Assembly: GCA_002499905.1 (NCBI GenBank)
Contig: DANP01000025.1
Coordinates: 1 to 64,000 of the forward strand
Reading direction: 5' to 3'
Origin: Methanolinea sp. UBA277
Lineage (GTDB): Archaea > Halobacteriota > Methanomicrobia > Methanomicrobiales > Methanospirillaceae
Length of the DNA stretch: 64,000 nucleotides
The notes under the pieces were generated by a model. It was not told the DNA's origin. It worked only from the letters and a program-made list of their open reading frames with translations, and made no database searches. Positions 1 through 7,748 of the stretch are shown one piece after another (position 1 is the stretch's first letter; each line of letters opens with the position of its first letter). The position numbers and the translations under genes are program-made.

Positions 1-659
1 AATATCACGCATTTCTCCGCTCACATCCCGAAGAAAAAATATCCCTTCGTAATGCCCTGACGATAAATGTTACAAAATTTTTCCGGGATCCTGAAGTATT
101 TACACTCCTCCGCAAGGAGATTATTCCCCATCTCCTTAAGACAAAAAAACGGATACGTATCTGGAGCGCCGGGTGCTCTTCCGGTGAGGAACCTTATTCT
201 TTGGCCATCATCCTCCATGAAGTCTGCCTCTTAAACAAATCGTTATCCGGTACAATCTATGCGACAGATATTGACAGTGAAGTGCTGGCAAAGGCAAAGC
301 GGGGAGTATATGAAAAGAATGCTCTTGAAAATCTCTCTGAACTTCAGATAAAACGACATTTCATCCTCCTGCCAGATGGAAAATACGAGGTAAAACCGCA
401 CCTCCGGACAAACATCAGGTTCCTGTATCATGATCTGATGAAGGGTGTCCCGGTATCACGATACCTTGACATCATATCCTGCAGGAATGTGACAATCTAT
501 TTTGACGAGCCTCAGAAATCGGAGCTCGTCCGGGTGTTTCACAATGGACTTCTCCCCGATGGTTACTACATCATGGGGTTGTCCGAGTTCCTGGGTAAGG
601 ATGGAGAATCATTCTTCAGGCCGTATCGCATCGAGCATAAAATCTATACCCGGATTTGA
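1..659 (+). CDS. cheR: CheR chemotaxis methyltransferase, 5' partial
   Basis: The reading frame is open from base 3 of the window, so the gene begins upstream; 218 residues are visible. CheR uses S-adenosylmethionine to methylate glutamates on chemoreceptors. Visible family marks are the NVTKFFRDP segment, the SAM-binding motif WSAGCSSGEEPYSLA, the ATDID acidic motif and the ISCRNVTIYFD segment near the C-terminus. The end of the protein (GLSEFLG...) is complete and of normal form. The rest of the che genes lie 13.5 kb downstream (14.2-18.7 kb), so cheR is detached from them, which differs from the usual cheA-B-C-D-R clustering. The next gene converges on it with only 11 bp between stops. Identification is firm; only the N-terminal helical domain is missing from view. 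Confidence 0.93.
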   Translation, partial: YHAFLRSHPEEKISLRNALTINVTKFFRDPEVFTLLRKEIIPHLLKTKKRIRIWSAGCSSGEEPYSLAIILHEVCLLNKSLSGTIYATDIDSEVLAKAKRGVYEKNALENLSELQIKRHFILLPDGKYEVKPHLRTNIRFLYHDLMKGVPVSRYLDIISCRNVTIYFDEPQKSELVRVFHNGLLPDGYYIMGLSEFLGKDGESFFRPYRIEHKIYTRI

Positions 660-670
660 GGATGGCATCA

Positions 671-1246
671 TCAGTGAGGGTGGGCCCTTAGGACAGTCTG
701 GGCAGGCAGCCGGATCGCAATATAGTGGCAAGGTGACGGAAAGAGCTCCTCGGTGATCTTCAGCGAACAGCGGTCGAGATTTCCCCCGAAAAGACGGTCA
801 TATCTGGTCTCCTCCCGGCGGTAATATGCGAGGATTTTCTGCCATCCTTCTGAATAGGGAATTGTCTCGATAAACCTGCGGCCGATTTCAACAGGGAGAT
901 TATCCCTTCTCTTATCGACGAGCAAGAGGCAGTTGTCGATCTCGGACATGCCACCGGGGAATACCCTGAACTCAACAGAGATATCAGCCCTATGGAGTCC
1001 GTGTGAACAGAACTCGACGAATTCATAGAAAAACTCCAGGAAAATCTGATGTTTATCATTCAGTTCTCCCAGTATGGCCTTTATCGCCATGTCCCTGGCC
1101 TGCTCTGGTATGAGTGTCTCAGCCTTCAACCGGTGCATCAGGTAATCTTCTTCTTTCAGGTGCTCAAGCATCTGCCTGAGAGCATGGTACCGCTTCCAGA
1201 ACTCGCGCTCGTACGTGACCGCCGGCAGGCTCAGATCCTCAGTCAT
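671..1246 (-). CDS. Hypothetical soluble protein, 191 aa
   Basis: Not recognised. I start it at the ATG at 1246, which overlaps the TGA stop of the upstream small membrane protein by four bases (ATGA), rather than at the much longer in-frame extension to 1525, which would read through that membrane gene in another frame. The protein is mostly helical at the N-terminus, with many charged residues (MTEDLSLPAVTYEREFWKRY, then LEHLKEEDYLMHRLKAE), and ends with a mixed region. No transmembrane segment or signal peptide is seen. Translational coupling with the preceding 88-aa membrane protein suggests a shared role, perhaps as its cytoplasmic partner; this is inference. It converges with cheR. Confidence 0.6.
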   Translation of the reverse strand: MTEDLSLPAVTYEREFWKRYHALRQMLEHLKEEDYLMHRLKAETLIPEQARDMAIKAILGELNDKHQIFLEFFYEFVEFCSHGLHRADISVEFRVFPGGMSEIDNCLLLVDKRRDNLPVEIGRRFIETIPYSEGWQKILAYYRREETRYDRLFGGNLDRCSLKITEELFPSPCHYIAIRLPAQTVLRAHPH

Positions 1247-1509
1247 TTCCCCTCCTCTCCCGTATTCGTCTTTCGCAGACCGGGGTCGGCAGTGCATCTT
1301 TTTAATAGCTGCTCCATCTCTCTCTTTTTCCTGGTATGCGACCTGATCTCCCCGACAAGGAGGATACAATTGAACCCTAGAACAACACTCACCATCGCGA
1401 CGCTGACAACGAGCATGAACCCCTGGATAAGAAGAAATGTCGCCCAGAGAACAGCGACGAAACAGATTAGGTAAAAAATGATCCATAATCTGACATTCAG
1501 AATATCCAT
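1243..1509 (-). CDS. Small two-helix membrane protein, 88 aa
   Basis: Not recognised as a named family. The protein has two closely spaced hydrophobic helices (about residues 8-30 and 32-54) followed by a basic tail (RSHTRKKREMEQLLKRC), giving a hairpin membrane topology with a cytoplasmic C-terminal tail. It starts with ATG at 1509. Upstream on the minus strand a TATA-like element lies near 1536-1550, giving a short leader. Its stop overlaps the start of the 191-aa gene. Hydrophobic pattern plus the clean ATGA junction are the reasons for calling it real. Confidence 0.6.
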   Translation of the reverse strand: MDILNVRLWIIFYLICFVAVLWATFLLIQGFMLVVSVAMVSVVLGFNCILLVGEIRSHTRKKREMEQLLKRCTADPGLRKTNTGEEGK

Positions 1510-1738
1510 GCAATCTCATCTGCATAGAGGGGAGATAAATAAATACTGGTATTCATCCGGTAAAAAGTCTGCATATGTCCGGTTCGTAGAAAAAATTCCA
1601 GCTTATTTTATACCCTTCCACCCAATTTTTCGAACAGGTATGTTCGGCCGCGGCGCAACTCCATCGCGTCCAGGGATGATCGGGTTTCCGGAAGAAGTGC
1701 GTAAAAACGGCGTTGATAGACCCGGTGAGGAAGGACTC

Positions 1739-1756
1739 CCGAATATAATAATTCGG
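1739..1756 (+). promoter_or_regulatory. Promoter with inverted repeat over the TATA box
   Basis: Six-base arms CCGAAT (1739-1744) and ATTCGG (1751-1756) flank an AT core, ATAATA, which together with the arm ends forms a TATA-like element. A start site about 25 bp on would be near 1771, ahead of the ATG at 1797. A dyad centred on a TATA box is a typical place for an archaeal repressor to bind. The repressor is unknown. Confidence 0.4.
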
Positions 1757-1796
1757 AAGGATTTCCGGGGGCAGACCGTGGACAACAGGCGATTCT

Positions 1797-2786
1797 ATGA
1801 CACAACGTAGTGCCCTCTCACCCCAGCTCCTGAACCTGATACGATTCACAGAGGAGTCTCTCGACACCGAGATCATTCTCCACAGGCAGGCAGATTGCCC
1901 TCCCTGCGGGATATTAGTGGACACGTATACCTATGAAACGGGAAAAAATGTCATCGTATACCCTACTGCATTTCTGGGACTCCTGAAAAACTTTGTCATA
2001 GCACTGAATGTCACCAAACTGTTGATACGGGGAACCACATATAAGAGCGGACACTACGAAGTGCTCTCATACGAGCCGGACGGGATCGCCATTGGAATGG
2101 AGCAGATATACCTGGATCTCCTGAAAGATGCACGTACAAGGGAACTCTCCCTGTCCCGGAAAAAGAAAATCCCATTCTACCTCTACAAACTCTTCCATGA
2201 TACACTTTCAGAGATCCCATGGGGGATTCTGTCGCACACATTTCTCGCCATTCATCTTCCGGTCATGAGGAGTGCCCAGCTCTATTTCCTCATCAGAGAG
2301 AGCCTGCGTGATATGCATGAACTTGTGGAGGTCAAGGATTATATCCCCCGGAGATATTTTGCGATGCATAACGGGATGTTTTATGCCCGGGACATGATCC
2401 TTGCCTCGATCCTGTCAGAATACAAACTCAATCCACTCATAAACATCCCGGAGCTCCAGCGGTTCAGGAATCTTGATATTAAAGAGATGATGACACACCG
2501 CTGGTCCCAGTCACACTGGTATCATACCAAGATGGTCGGGGATGCCATGTATGATATGCTTCGACAAGAACTTCCTCCTCCCAGGGCCGATCAGTGGAAT
2601 CCTTCAGACCTGGGGCAGGTATATCATCACGGACAAACCATTACCGACCATTTTATAGCACTCATGCAGATGTCGGGCTGGTACATATGGGATTCTCCGG
2701 CACATCTCCTCTCCGCTGAACTACACCAGGCTGAGATCGAACGTATAGCGTTTACCCGGATATTCGGAGATCAGACGGAAGTATAG
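1797..2786 (+). CDS. Hypothetical protein, 329 aa
   Basis: Not recognised. The protein is a soluble, single-domain-looking chain of 329 residues with several notable blocks: a Cys pair in DCPPCGILVDTYTYETG near residue 35, a helical middle region, and a C-terminal part rich in His, Trp and Tyr (THRWSQSHWYHTKMVGDAMY, then QVYHHGQTITDHFIALMQM). The His/Asp-rich segments resemble metal-binding surfaces, but I cannot align them to a known family. ATG start at 1797; the promoter described at 1739-1756 is the obvious one. It stands alone between the 88-aa membrane protein (divergent) and the HEAT-repeat gene. Confidence 0.65.
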   Translation: MTQRSALSPQLLNLIRFTEESLDTEIILHRQADCPPCGILVDTYTYETGKNVIVYPTAFLGLLKNFVIALNVTKLLIRGTTYKSGHYEVLSYEPDGIAIGMEQIYLDLLKDARTRELSLSRKKKIPFYLYKLFHDTLSEIPWGILSHTFLAIHLPVMRSAQLYFLIRESLRDMHELVEVKDYIPRRYFAMHNGMFYARDMILASILSEYKLNPLINIPELQRFRNLDIKEMMTHRWSQSHWYHTKMVGDAMYDMLRQELPPPRADQWNPSDLGQVYHHGQTITDHFIALMQMSGWYIWDSPAHLLSAELHQAEIERIAFTRIFGDQTEV

Positions 2787-2968
2787 AGTGGCCGCTTTCT
2801 TCCTTGCCGGGACCACTCCTGACATATAATTGAAAAATGGTTGAATAACCAGGTATAACGAAGTCCCATTGCCATGCTGTGTAATCTTGGTGCGCGCAGG
2901 GAGAAGAAACGCCTGACACAAATCCATAACCATTTTATGTCAAAACCAGCACCTGTGAGTTGATCGCA

Positions 2969-4132
2969 ATGGAAGGGAATGAACAACGGATATACCCGGT
3001 TGCCGAATTTGGAAGCCCGGTGCTGAAACTCGCAATTATCGGAATTTTTGCGGTGATTGCACTGGTGGTCACCCTCTATGCGTTCTTCTCCGGTGGCATG
3101 ATTTTCGGTATAGAGAATATCGTCCTCCTCCCCCATCTCTATCTGATTCCGATCATCCTTTTCGCTTTCTGGTACCCGAAACGCGGCCTCCAGATCACGG
3201 TCATCATCATCATATCCCTTTTTATCCTTACCTTTGTTCTCTATCTTCAGGGCATGATCAGCGACCCGGTATTCATGCTCCTCACTTCAGGCGTTGACCT
3301 GATGATCGTGTTTGCCCTTGCCCTGTACGCCAAGGACCGGGACCTGGTCGAATCCCTCCTGAAGGAGATCATGGGCCAGTACAAGGTCACCAGGGGGGGA
3401 AAACCTGGTCGGACAACGGCAGGCCGGTTCTCCGGCGATATCTCGGAAGTGCTGAAGGCACTCGGATCCAGTGATGAGGATGACCGGGAGGAAGCGGCCC
3501 GGTCTCTGGGAGAACTCCGGGAGCCGGAGGGGGTGGAACCGCTCATTGCGGCACTGGGGGACCGGAGCCGGTACGTGCGGCGGGAAGCGGCAAAAGCTCT
3601 CGGGGCCATCGGGGACGAGCGCGGTATCCCCCCTCTGGTCAGGGCTCTCAAGGACGATGACCGGTCCGCGCGCGAGGGTGCGGCAGAGGGCCTGGCTCTG
3701 ATGGGGGGAAAGGCGGTCGGCCCCCTCACCAGGGCGCTGGATGATCCCGACTGGCACGTACGGATGGGGGCGGTGGTGGCGCTCAGGATCATCGGTGACA
3801 GGACGGTAATGCCGGAAATCATCAGTTCGGCGGGTGATGAGAGCCGCTTTGTGCGGCGCGAGGCGGTAAAAACACTCGGCAGGATGGGGGGAAAGGAGGC
3901 AATGCAGCCGCTGATCGCCGCCCTCCGGGATGAAGATCGCAGCGTTCGGATCAGAGCTGCCGGTGCCCTGGGCAGGATCGGCAGCGGTGACGCAGTCGGC
4001 CCCCTCGCCGATGCCCTGGAAGACCATGACAGCAGTGTCCGGCTCCGGGCCGCACAGGCACTCGAGGAGATCGGTACCCCTGCGGCACGGGCCGCACTCG
4101 AACAGAAGGAAGAGCGCAGCGGCCGGGAATAA
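2969..4132 (+). CDS. Membrane-anchored HEAT-repeat protein, 387 aa
   Basis: The N-terminal 120 residues carry about four hydrophobic helices (for example LAIIGIFAVIALVVTLYAFF and QITVIIIISLFILTFVLYL). After a linker at about 130-150 the rest is a run of about seven HEAT/PBS-lyase-type repeats of 31 residues with the recurring pattern D-x-VRxxAAxALGxIGDxxAVxPLxxAL. Such repeats form curved helical scaffolds for protein contacts. I start at ATG 2969, nine bases after a GTGAG ribosome site, rather than at the TTG at 2960, which would sit on that site. The GC-rich repeat region produces long antisense open frames that are artefacts. Partner unknown; the archaellin gene follows 145 bp downstream. 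Confidence 0.8.
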   Translation: MEGNEQRIYPVAEFGSPVLKLAIIGIFAVIALVVTLYAFFSGGMIFGIENIVLLPHLYLIPIILFAFWYPKRGLQITVIIIISLFILTFVLYLQGMISDPVFMLLTSGVDLMIVFALALYAKDRDLVESLLKEIMGQYKVTRGGKPGRTTAGRFSGDISEVLKALGSSDEDDREEAARSLGELREPEGVEPLIAALGDRSRYVRREAAKALGAIGDERGIPPLVRALKDDDRSAREGAAEGLALMGGKAVGPLTRALDDPDWHVRMGAVVALRIIGDRTVMPEIISSAGDESRFVRREAVKTLGRMGGKEAMQPLIAALRDEDRSVRIRAAGALGRIGSGDAVGPLADALEDHDSSVRLRAAQALEEIGTPAARAALEQKEERSGRE

Positions 4133-4202
4133 CCTCCCTGAATCATGCTGGCAGGTTCCGAATCTTCCAAAAATCCTTTTCTCTCTCGATTTTGGGAAAA
4201 GT

Positions 4203-4271
4203 TTTATATGGAATTATTGCACTTGGTTTTCTATGCAGCTGAGGCTGGAGGGATCCAGCGGCTGTGAGGTG
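4203..4271 (+). promoter_or_regulatory. Promoter and ribosome site of archaellin gene
   Basis: TATA box TTTATATG at 4203-4210 following a purine-rich GGGAAAAG that fits a BRE. The transcription start is expected near 4230, giving a leader of about 46 nt. A GAGGTG ribosome-binding site lies at 4266-4271, six bases before the ATG at 4278. Confidence 0.6.
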
Positions 4272-4277
4272 TAGCAT

Positions 4278-4823
4278 ATGCGAAAGTTAGTCAAGAATGA
4301 GGAAGCGTTCACCGGACTCGAGGCGGCCATTGTGCTGATTGCCTTCGTGGTCGTCGCCGCGGTGTTCAGCTACGTTGTGCTCGGTGCTGGGTTCTTCACC
4401 ACCGAGAAGAGCCAGGAAGTCGTCCACGCAGGAGTTTCATCAGCAGCGTCCAACATTGTCGTGAAAGGTAATGTATACGGATTGTCCAATGATACCGATG
4501 CAGGTATAGAAACATTCCAATTCGATGTCGGACTTGCTGCGGGGGGAATGCCGATTGATATGGAGAGGACTGCAATGATCTTCAGCACGAAAGACGTGAC
4601 ACCATATCCATTGGAATTTGAAAATGGATGGAATATCACTGCAGGAAACGATGATGATAACATCCTTCAGGTTGGAGAGACGTTTACAATTCAGGCCGTG
4701 CCTGATGATGTTGTTCCTGCACGGATGGAGTTCGTAATCGAGATCAAGCCTGAAATTGGTGCCTCACTTGCAATCCAGAGGACGGTTCCGCCCTCAATCA
4801 CGAACACAACGATACTCTACTGA
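4278..4823 (+). CDS. arlB: Archaellin (archaellum filament subunit)
   Basis: A 181-aa pre-archaellin. It has the class III signal peptide: a short charged leader MRKLVKNEEA, a predicted cleavage by the prepilin peptidase before FTGLEAAIVLIAFVVVAAVF, and then the hydrophobic helix that packs in the filament core. The remaining beta-rich outer domain contains three N-glycosylation sequons (NDT, NIT, NTT), fitting the AglJ-like glycosyltransferase encoded at 24.7 kb. The length is close to that of the short archaellins of Methanospirillum-type organisms. It is the only archaellin gene in the window and appears to be a separate transcription unit, with its own promoter and a T-rich stretch after the stop, upstream of the motor operon. 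That fits the need for very high filament-protein expression. Confidence 0.93.
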   Translation: MRKLVKNEEAFTGLEAAIVLIAFVVVAAVFSYVVLGAGFFTTEKSQEVVHAGVSSAASNIVVKGNVYGLSNDTDAGIETFQFDVGLAAGGMPIDMERTAMIFSTKDVTPYPLEFENGWNITAGNDDDNILQVGETFTIQAVPDDVVPARMEFVIEIKPEIGASLAIQRTVPPSITNTTILY

Positions 4824-4840
4824 TTATTCAAAACCTACCC

Positions 4841-4860
4841 CTTTTTCTGTCCTGTTTCCA
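4841..4860 (+). terminator. T-rich terminator after arlB
   Basis: A pyrimidine-rich stretch with CTTTTTCTG and CTGTTTCC begins 17 bp after the arlB stop. Archaeal terminators are commonly T-runs without strong hairpins; this would separate the filament gene from the assembly operon. Confidence 0.4.
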
Positions 4861-5056
4861 GGATTTCCGATTTGCACACTCAGAAAAAGGGGATATCTCC
4901 ACTACCTGCCATACCCTCCGAAAGTGCTTATTCAATCCTGACATCGAGTTCCTTCCTTCGACCTCGAGGGAAAGATCCTGTTTTGAGCCTTAAATTCAGC
5001 TTATTTGGCAAAAAAACTGTTTATTTGCCATAAAAATCCACCGGCCGCGTCCACAA

Positions 5057-5088
5057 ATTATAAAATCTTTCCCGGTAAACGTTCAGGT
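5057..5088 (+). promoter_or_regulatory. Leaderless-type promoter of the archaellum assembly operon
   Basis: A TATA box ATTATAAAAT at 5057-5066 lies about 28 bp before the ATG at 5089, and no purine-rich ribosome site is visible. Transcription would start at or next to the start codon, i.e. a leaderless mRNA. Confidence 0.5.
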
Positions 5089-5982
5089 ATGGCCGTCAAT
5101 CAGGCGCAGGTCGATCATATTATCTCCACCGCATCGGCTGACGATCCTGAAGTACGCCTGCTCAAACTCCAGGACGAGATCGAACTCCTCAAGACTTCCA
5201 TCAAACGGCTTCTCATCGATATCCGCGAACGGATGAATGACGTCGACAACCCGTTCAATATCCCGTCCGACAGGTCTGATCAGGACGCCCAGTCAAAGGT
5301 GGCAAAAGTACGGAAGAATACAGCGGACGCCGGATTCCCGGGCGGGGCTGCCGGGAAAAAAACAGGTGGTTCTCAGGGCTCCCCTGAACAGAGTGGTGGA
5401 GGGACGGAGGCACTGCCGCTCCGAAACCCGGAAGAGAGCGATACAGGTACCGGAGCTCTCGGGCCGGGCATGAATGATGCCGAATCGTCAATCAGGGATG
5501 CGGAGTTCGTGCAGGCGCTCAAGACGCGGATCGGAATACCGGCATTAGGTTCCAGTTCACCTTCGACACAGTCTGGCACGGGTGAAGGCAAGGTCCGGCT
5601 CCAGAAAGTGTTCCGCCTCTTTGCCTGGACCACCAAGAACGTAAAACTGTATGGACATGACCGGGTCGACCTGATGCTGGAATCGTACCGCGCGATGGGG
5701 TACATCAGCAGCGAGTCCTGCATGCTCGTCAAGGACATCGCCCGCCTCATGCCCAATTCCCTGGGCGAGGAGCATGATATCACGGCTGCGGAATACGTGA
5801 GGGAGCTCTATGAACTGAACAATATCCTCGACCCCGGGGATGACTCTCTTGACCGGGACATGATCGAGGTGTTCATGCATCAGCGTGCTTCCGGAGAGAC
5901 CGGGACGAAATCTGCTGTCCTGGAGAGAATGAGGGAGGATATACCGTCACGGGACCTGGCACAGAAGAAGGACAGGATCTGA
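5089..5982 (+). CDS. Archaellum accessory protein ArlC/D/E-type (FlaD/E domain)
   Basis: 297 aa from ATG 5089 (MAVNQAQ...). An in-frame extension to 5005 is unlikely because the promoter lies inside it. The N-terminus has a coiled-coil helix (LLKLQDEIELLKTSIKRLL), then a Gly/Ser/Pro-rich linker of about 100 residues. The C-terminal domain of about 100 residues is typical of FlaD/FlaE: KVFRLFAWTTKNVKLYGHD, then GYISSESCMLVKDIARLM and a Glu/Leu-rich end. ArlC/D/E proteins link the archaellum motor to the chemotaxis machinery and the motor ring. Here a single fused gene represents the three separate genes of methanococci. It heads the operon with arlG five bases downstream. Confidence 0.85.
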   Translation: MAVNQAQVDHIISTASADDPEVRLLKLQDEIELLKTSIKRLLIDIRERMNDVDNPFNIPSDRSDQDAQSKVAKVRKNTADAGFPGGAAGKKTGGSQGSPEQSGGGTEALPLRNPEESDTGTGALGPGMNDAESSIRDAEFVQALKTRIGIPALGSSSPSTQSGTGEGKVRLQKVFRLFAWTTKNVKLYGHDRVDLMLESYRAMGYISSESCMLVKDIARLMPNSLGEEHDITAAEYVRELYELNNILDPGDDSLDRDMIEVFMHQRASGETGTKSAVLERMREDIPSRDLAQKKDRI

Positions 5983-5986
5983 CCTC

Positions 5987-6457
5987 ATGTCGAGCGAGAC
6001 GATCGTCAGTGCACTCTTTTTAATCAGTGCCGTCGTGGCTGCAGGAATCCTGATCAACGCCATCTTCCCGGCAATTTACCGGACATCAGAGACCTTTGGC
6101 ACAGCCACCCATGAGGCTGACGTTCAGATGCGGACAGACTTCAAGATCGTTAATCTCTATGCTAAAAATCCGGATGTCCGCATCTGGCTGAAAAACACCG
6201 GGAGCGCAAGAATCGCGAAGGGTGACCTTGACGCGTCCGACCTCTTCATCGGAGCGGAAGGGGATTTTGAACGCGTATCCCTTTCAGGCAACTTTACCGT
6301 TGAGGGCCAGGTCCCGGCAAATGATTTCTGGAACCCGGGAGAGACGCTGACCGTCTCTCTCCAGTCCGGAAAAATTCCGCCGCGGGGAGAGGAAGTCTAT
6401 TGTGCGCTGGTACTCCCGAACGGCGTCCAGCGTTCGGGGAATTTTCCGGCATACTGA
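5987..6457 (+). CDS. arlG: Archaellum stator protein ArlG
   Basis: 156 aa. The N-terminal signature SSETIVSALFLISAVVAAG is the ArlG hallmark: one pilin-like membrane helix followed by an immunoglobulin-like beta-sandwich domain that sits in the pseudoperiplasm and contacts the S-layer, where ArlF and ArlG anchor the stationary part of the motor. It ends with a Gly/Asn-rich beta domain (KNTGSARIAKGDLDASDLF). The gene lies directly after the arlCDE-like gene and 11 bp ahead of arlF. Confidence 0.85.
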   Translation: MSSETIVSALFLISAVVAAGILINAIFPAIYRTSETFGTATHEADVQMRTDFKIVNLYAKNPDVRIWLKNTGSARIAKGDLDASDLFIGAEGDFERVSLSGNFTVEGQVPANDFWNPGETLTVSLQSGKIPPRGEEVYCALVLPNGVQRSGNFPAY

Positions 6458-6468
6458 AGGCTTGAACC

Positions 6469-6936
6469 ATGGCAGCTGCGTCCCTTGTGGCAACCGCAAT
6501 CGGCATCCTGCTCCTTATCGTCACCGGGTACCTCCTGGCCGGTGGGATAATCTCCCTCACCAATACTATGATATCGGCAGAGAAGGACATGACCTCCCTG
6601 AGTACCAGGATTGTCGGCACATCGATCCGGATAACTGAGAGTTCGGGAAACAGCACCGTCTCTCTCACACTCAATAACACCGGGAGTGAACGTATTTCCA
6701 GGTATGAATACATGGATGTGTATGTTCAGGCAGGTGATACAGTTCCGGAATACTACAGGTATAACCCATCGGGTGGCAGAGGATGGCTGATTGTCGGGAT
6801 CGTTCCGGACACCGTATTTCCCGGAGCATGGGATCCGGGAGAAGAGATGTTCATCGTGCTTACCGGGGATGGAGGTCCATACACCTGGGTGCAGGTCACA
6901 ACACCAAATGGTGTCTCTGCATCGGCATACCTGTGA
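6469..6936 (+). CDS. arlF: Archaellum stator protein ArlF
   Basis: 155 aa. One N-terminal membrane helix (SLVATAIGILLLIVTGYLL) is followed by an extracytoplasmic beta-sandwich with the motif VSLTLNNTGSERIS. ArlF binds S-layer protein and together with ArlG forms the stator of the archaellum. The order G then F, immediately before arlH, is that of halophilic and Methanomicrobia-type operons. A sequon (NST, NNT) in the outer domain could be N-glycosylated. Confidence 0.85.
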   Translation: MAAASLVATAIGILLLIVTGYLLAGGIISLTNTMISAEKDMTSLSTRIVGTSIRITESSGNSTVSLTLNNTGSERISRYEYMDVYVQAGDTVPEYYRYNPSGGRGWLIVGIVPDTVFPGAWDPGEEMFIVLTGDGGPYTWVQVTTPNGVSASAYL

Positions 6937-7009
6937 ACTTCAATGTTCCTCCAGCCAGAATATTAAATATAGTGATACTCATTCATTGATAGGATAAGGT
7001 GGCATCAGG

Positions 7010-7747
7010 ATGTCAAAAAATGGGATTGCCGGGATCCTGGGTGGCGAGGATAAGAATATTCTGTCCACGGGTAATTCTGAGATAGATAAAAAGATTGCAG
7101 ACGGCCTGCCTCTCGGATCCCTCACCCTTATCGAAGGGGAGAATGATACCGGGAAGAGTGTGCTGACCCAGCAGATCATCTGGGGTGCGATGAAACAGGG
7201 ACTGAATGTCGATGTTTTTTCAACAGAAATGACGACGAAAAGCTTCCTTTCGCAGATGGAGTCGATGAGCCTTGATGTGTCTGATTATTACGCATGGGGC
7301 TATGTCAGGTTATTCCCCATCCATACAGCTGATTTCAAATGGTCGGAAGAGCAGATGGAGGGGATCCTCCAGCATATGATCGACCATATCAAGAAGAGCC
7401 GGGCCGAAGTTTATATCATCGACTCGCTCACGATGTTCACAAAATATACCTCACAATCTGCCGTACTCACGTTCCTTACCAATTGTAAAAATCTGGTTGA
7501 TCGTGGCAAGACCATCCTTATTACACTCCATACGTACGCGTTTGAGGAGGATACCCTGATTCGTATCCGGTCCATTTGCGATGCACACCTGATGATGAAA
7601 AAATCCCTTATTGGAGACAAATATGTGATGGTTATGGAAGTGGTGAAGGTACGGGGTGCACGCAAGACCACTGGGAACCTGGTCAGCTTTGAGGTGCATC
7701 CCGGATATGGGATGAAGATCATTCCGATATCGATGGCACGGGTCTAA
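7010..7747 (+). CDS. arlH: Archaellum ATP-binding regulator ArlH
   Basis: 245 aa, RecA/KaiC-like fold. Walker A GENDTGKS at residues 43-50; Walker B-like hydrophobic strand ending in D in AEVYIIDSLTMF. ArlH binds ATP and docks on the ArlI hexamer, switching it between assembly and rotation, and is itself controlled by nucleotide state or phosphorylation. A strong AAGGTGG ribosome site precedes the ATG. The stop is two bases from the arlI start, so the two partners are likely co-translated. Full length for the family. Confidence 0.93.
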   Translation: MSKNGIAGILGGEDKNILSTGNSEIDKKIADGLPLGSLTLIEGENDTGKSVLTQQIIWGAMKQGLNVDVFSTEMTTKSFLSQMESMSLDVSDYYAWGYVRLFPIHTADFKWSEEQMEGILQHMIDHIKKSRAEVYIIDSLTMFTKYTSQSAVLTFLTNCKNLVDRGKTILITLHTYAFEEDTLIRIRSICDAHLMMKKSLIGDKYVMVMEVVKVRGARKTTGNLVSFEVHPGYGMKIIPISMARV

Positions 7748-7748
7748 T

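Noticed and set aside
3247..4170. A 307-codon open frame antisense to the HEAT-repeat gene
   Set aside because: It is a Ser/Arg/Pro-rich artefact of GC-biased third positions opposite a repetitive gene; the sense frame has clear HEAT repeats.
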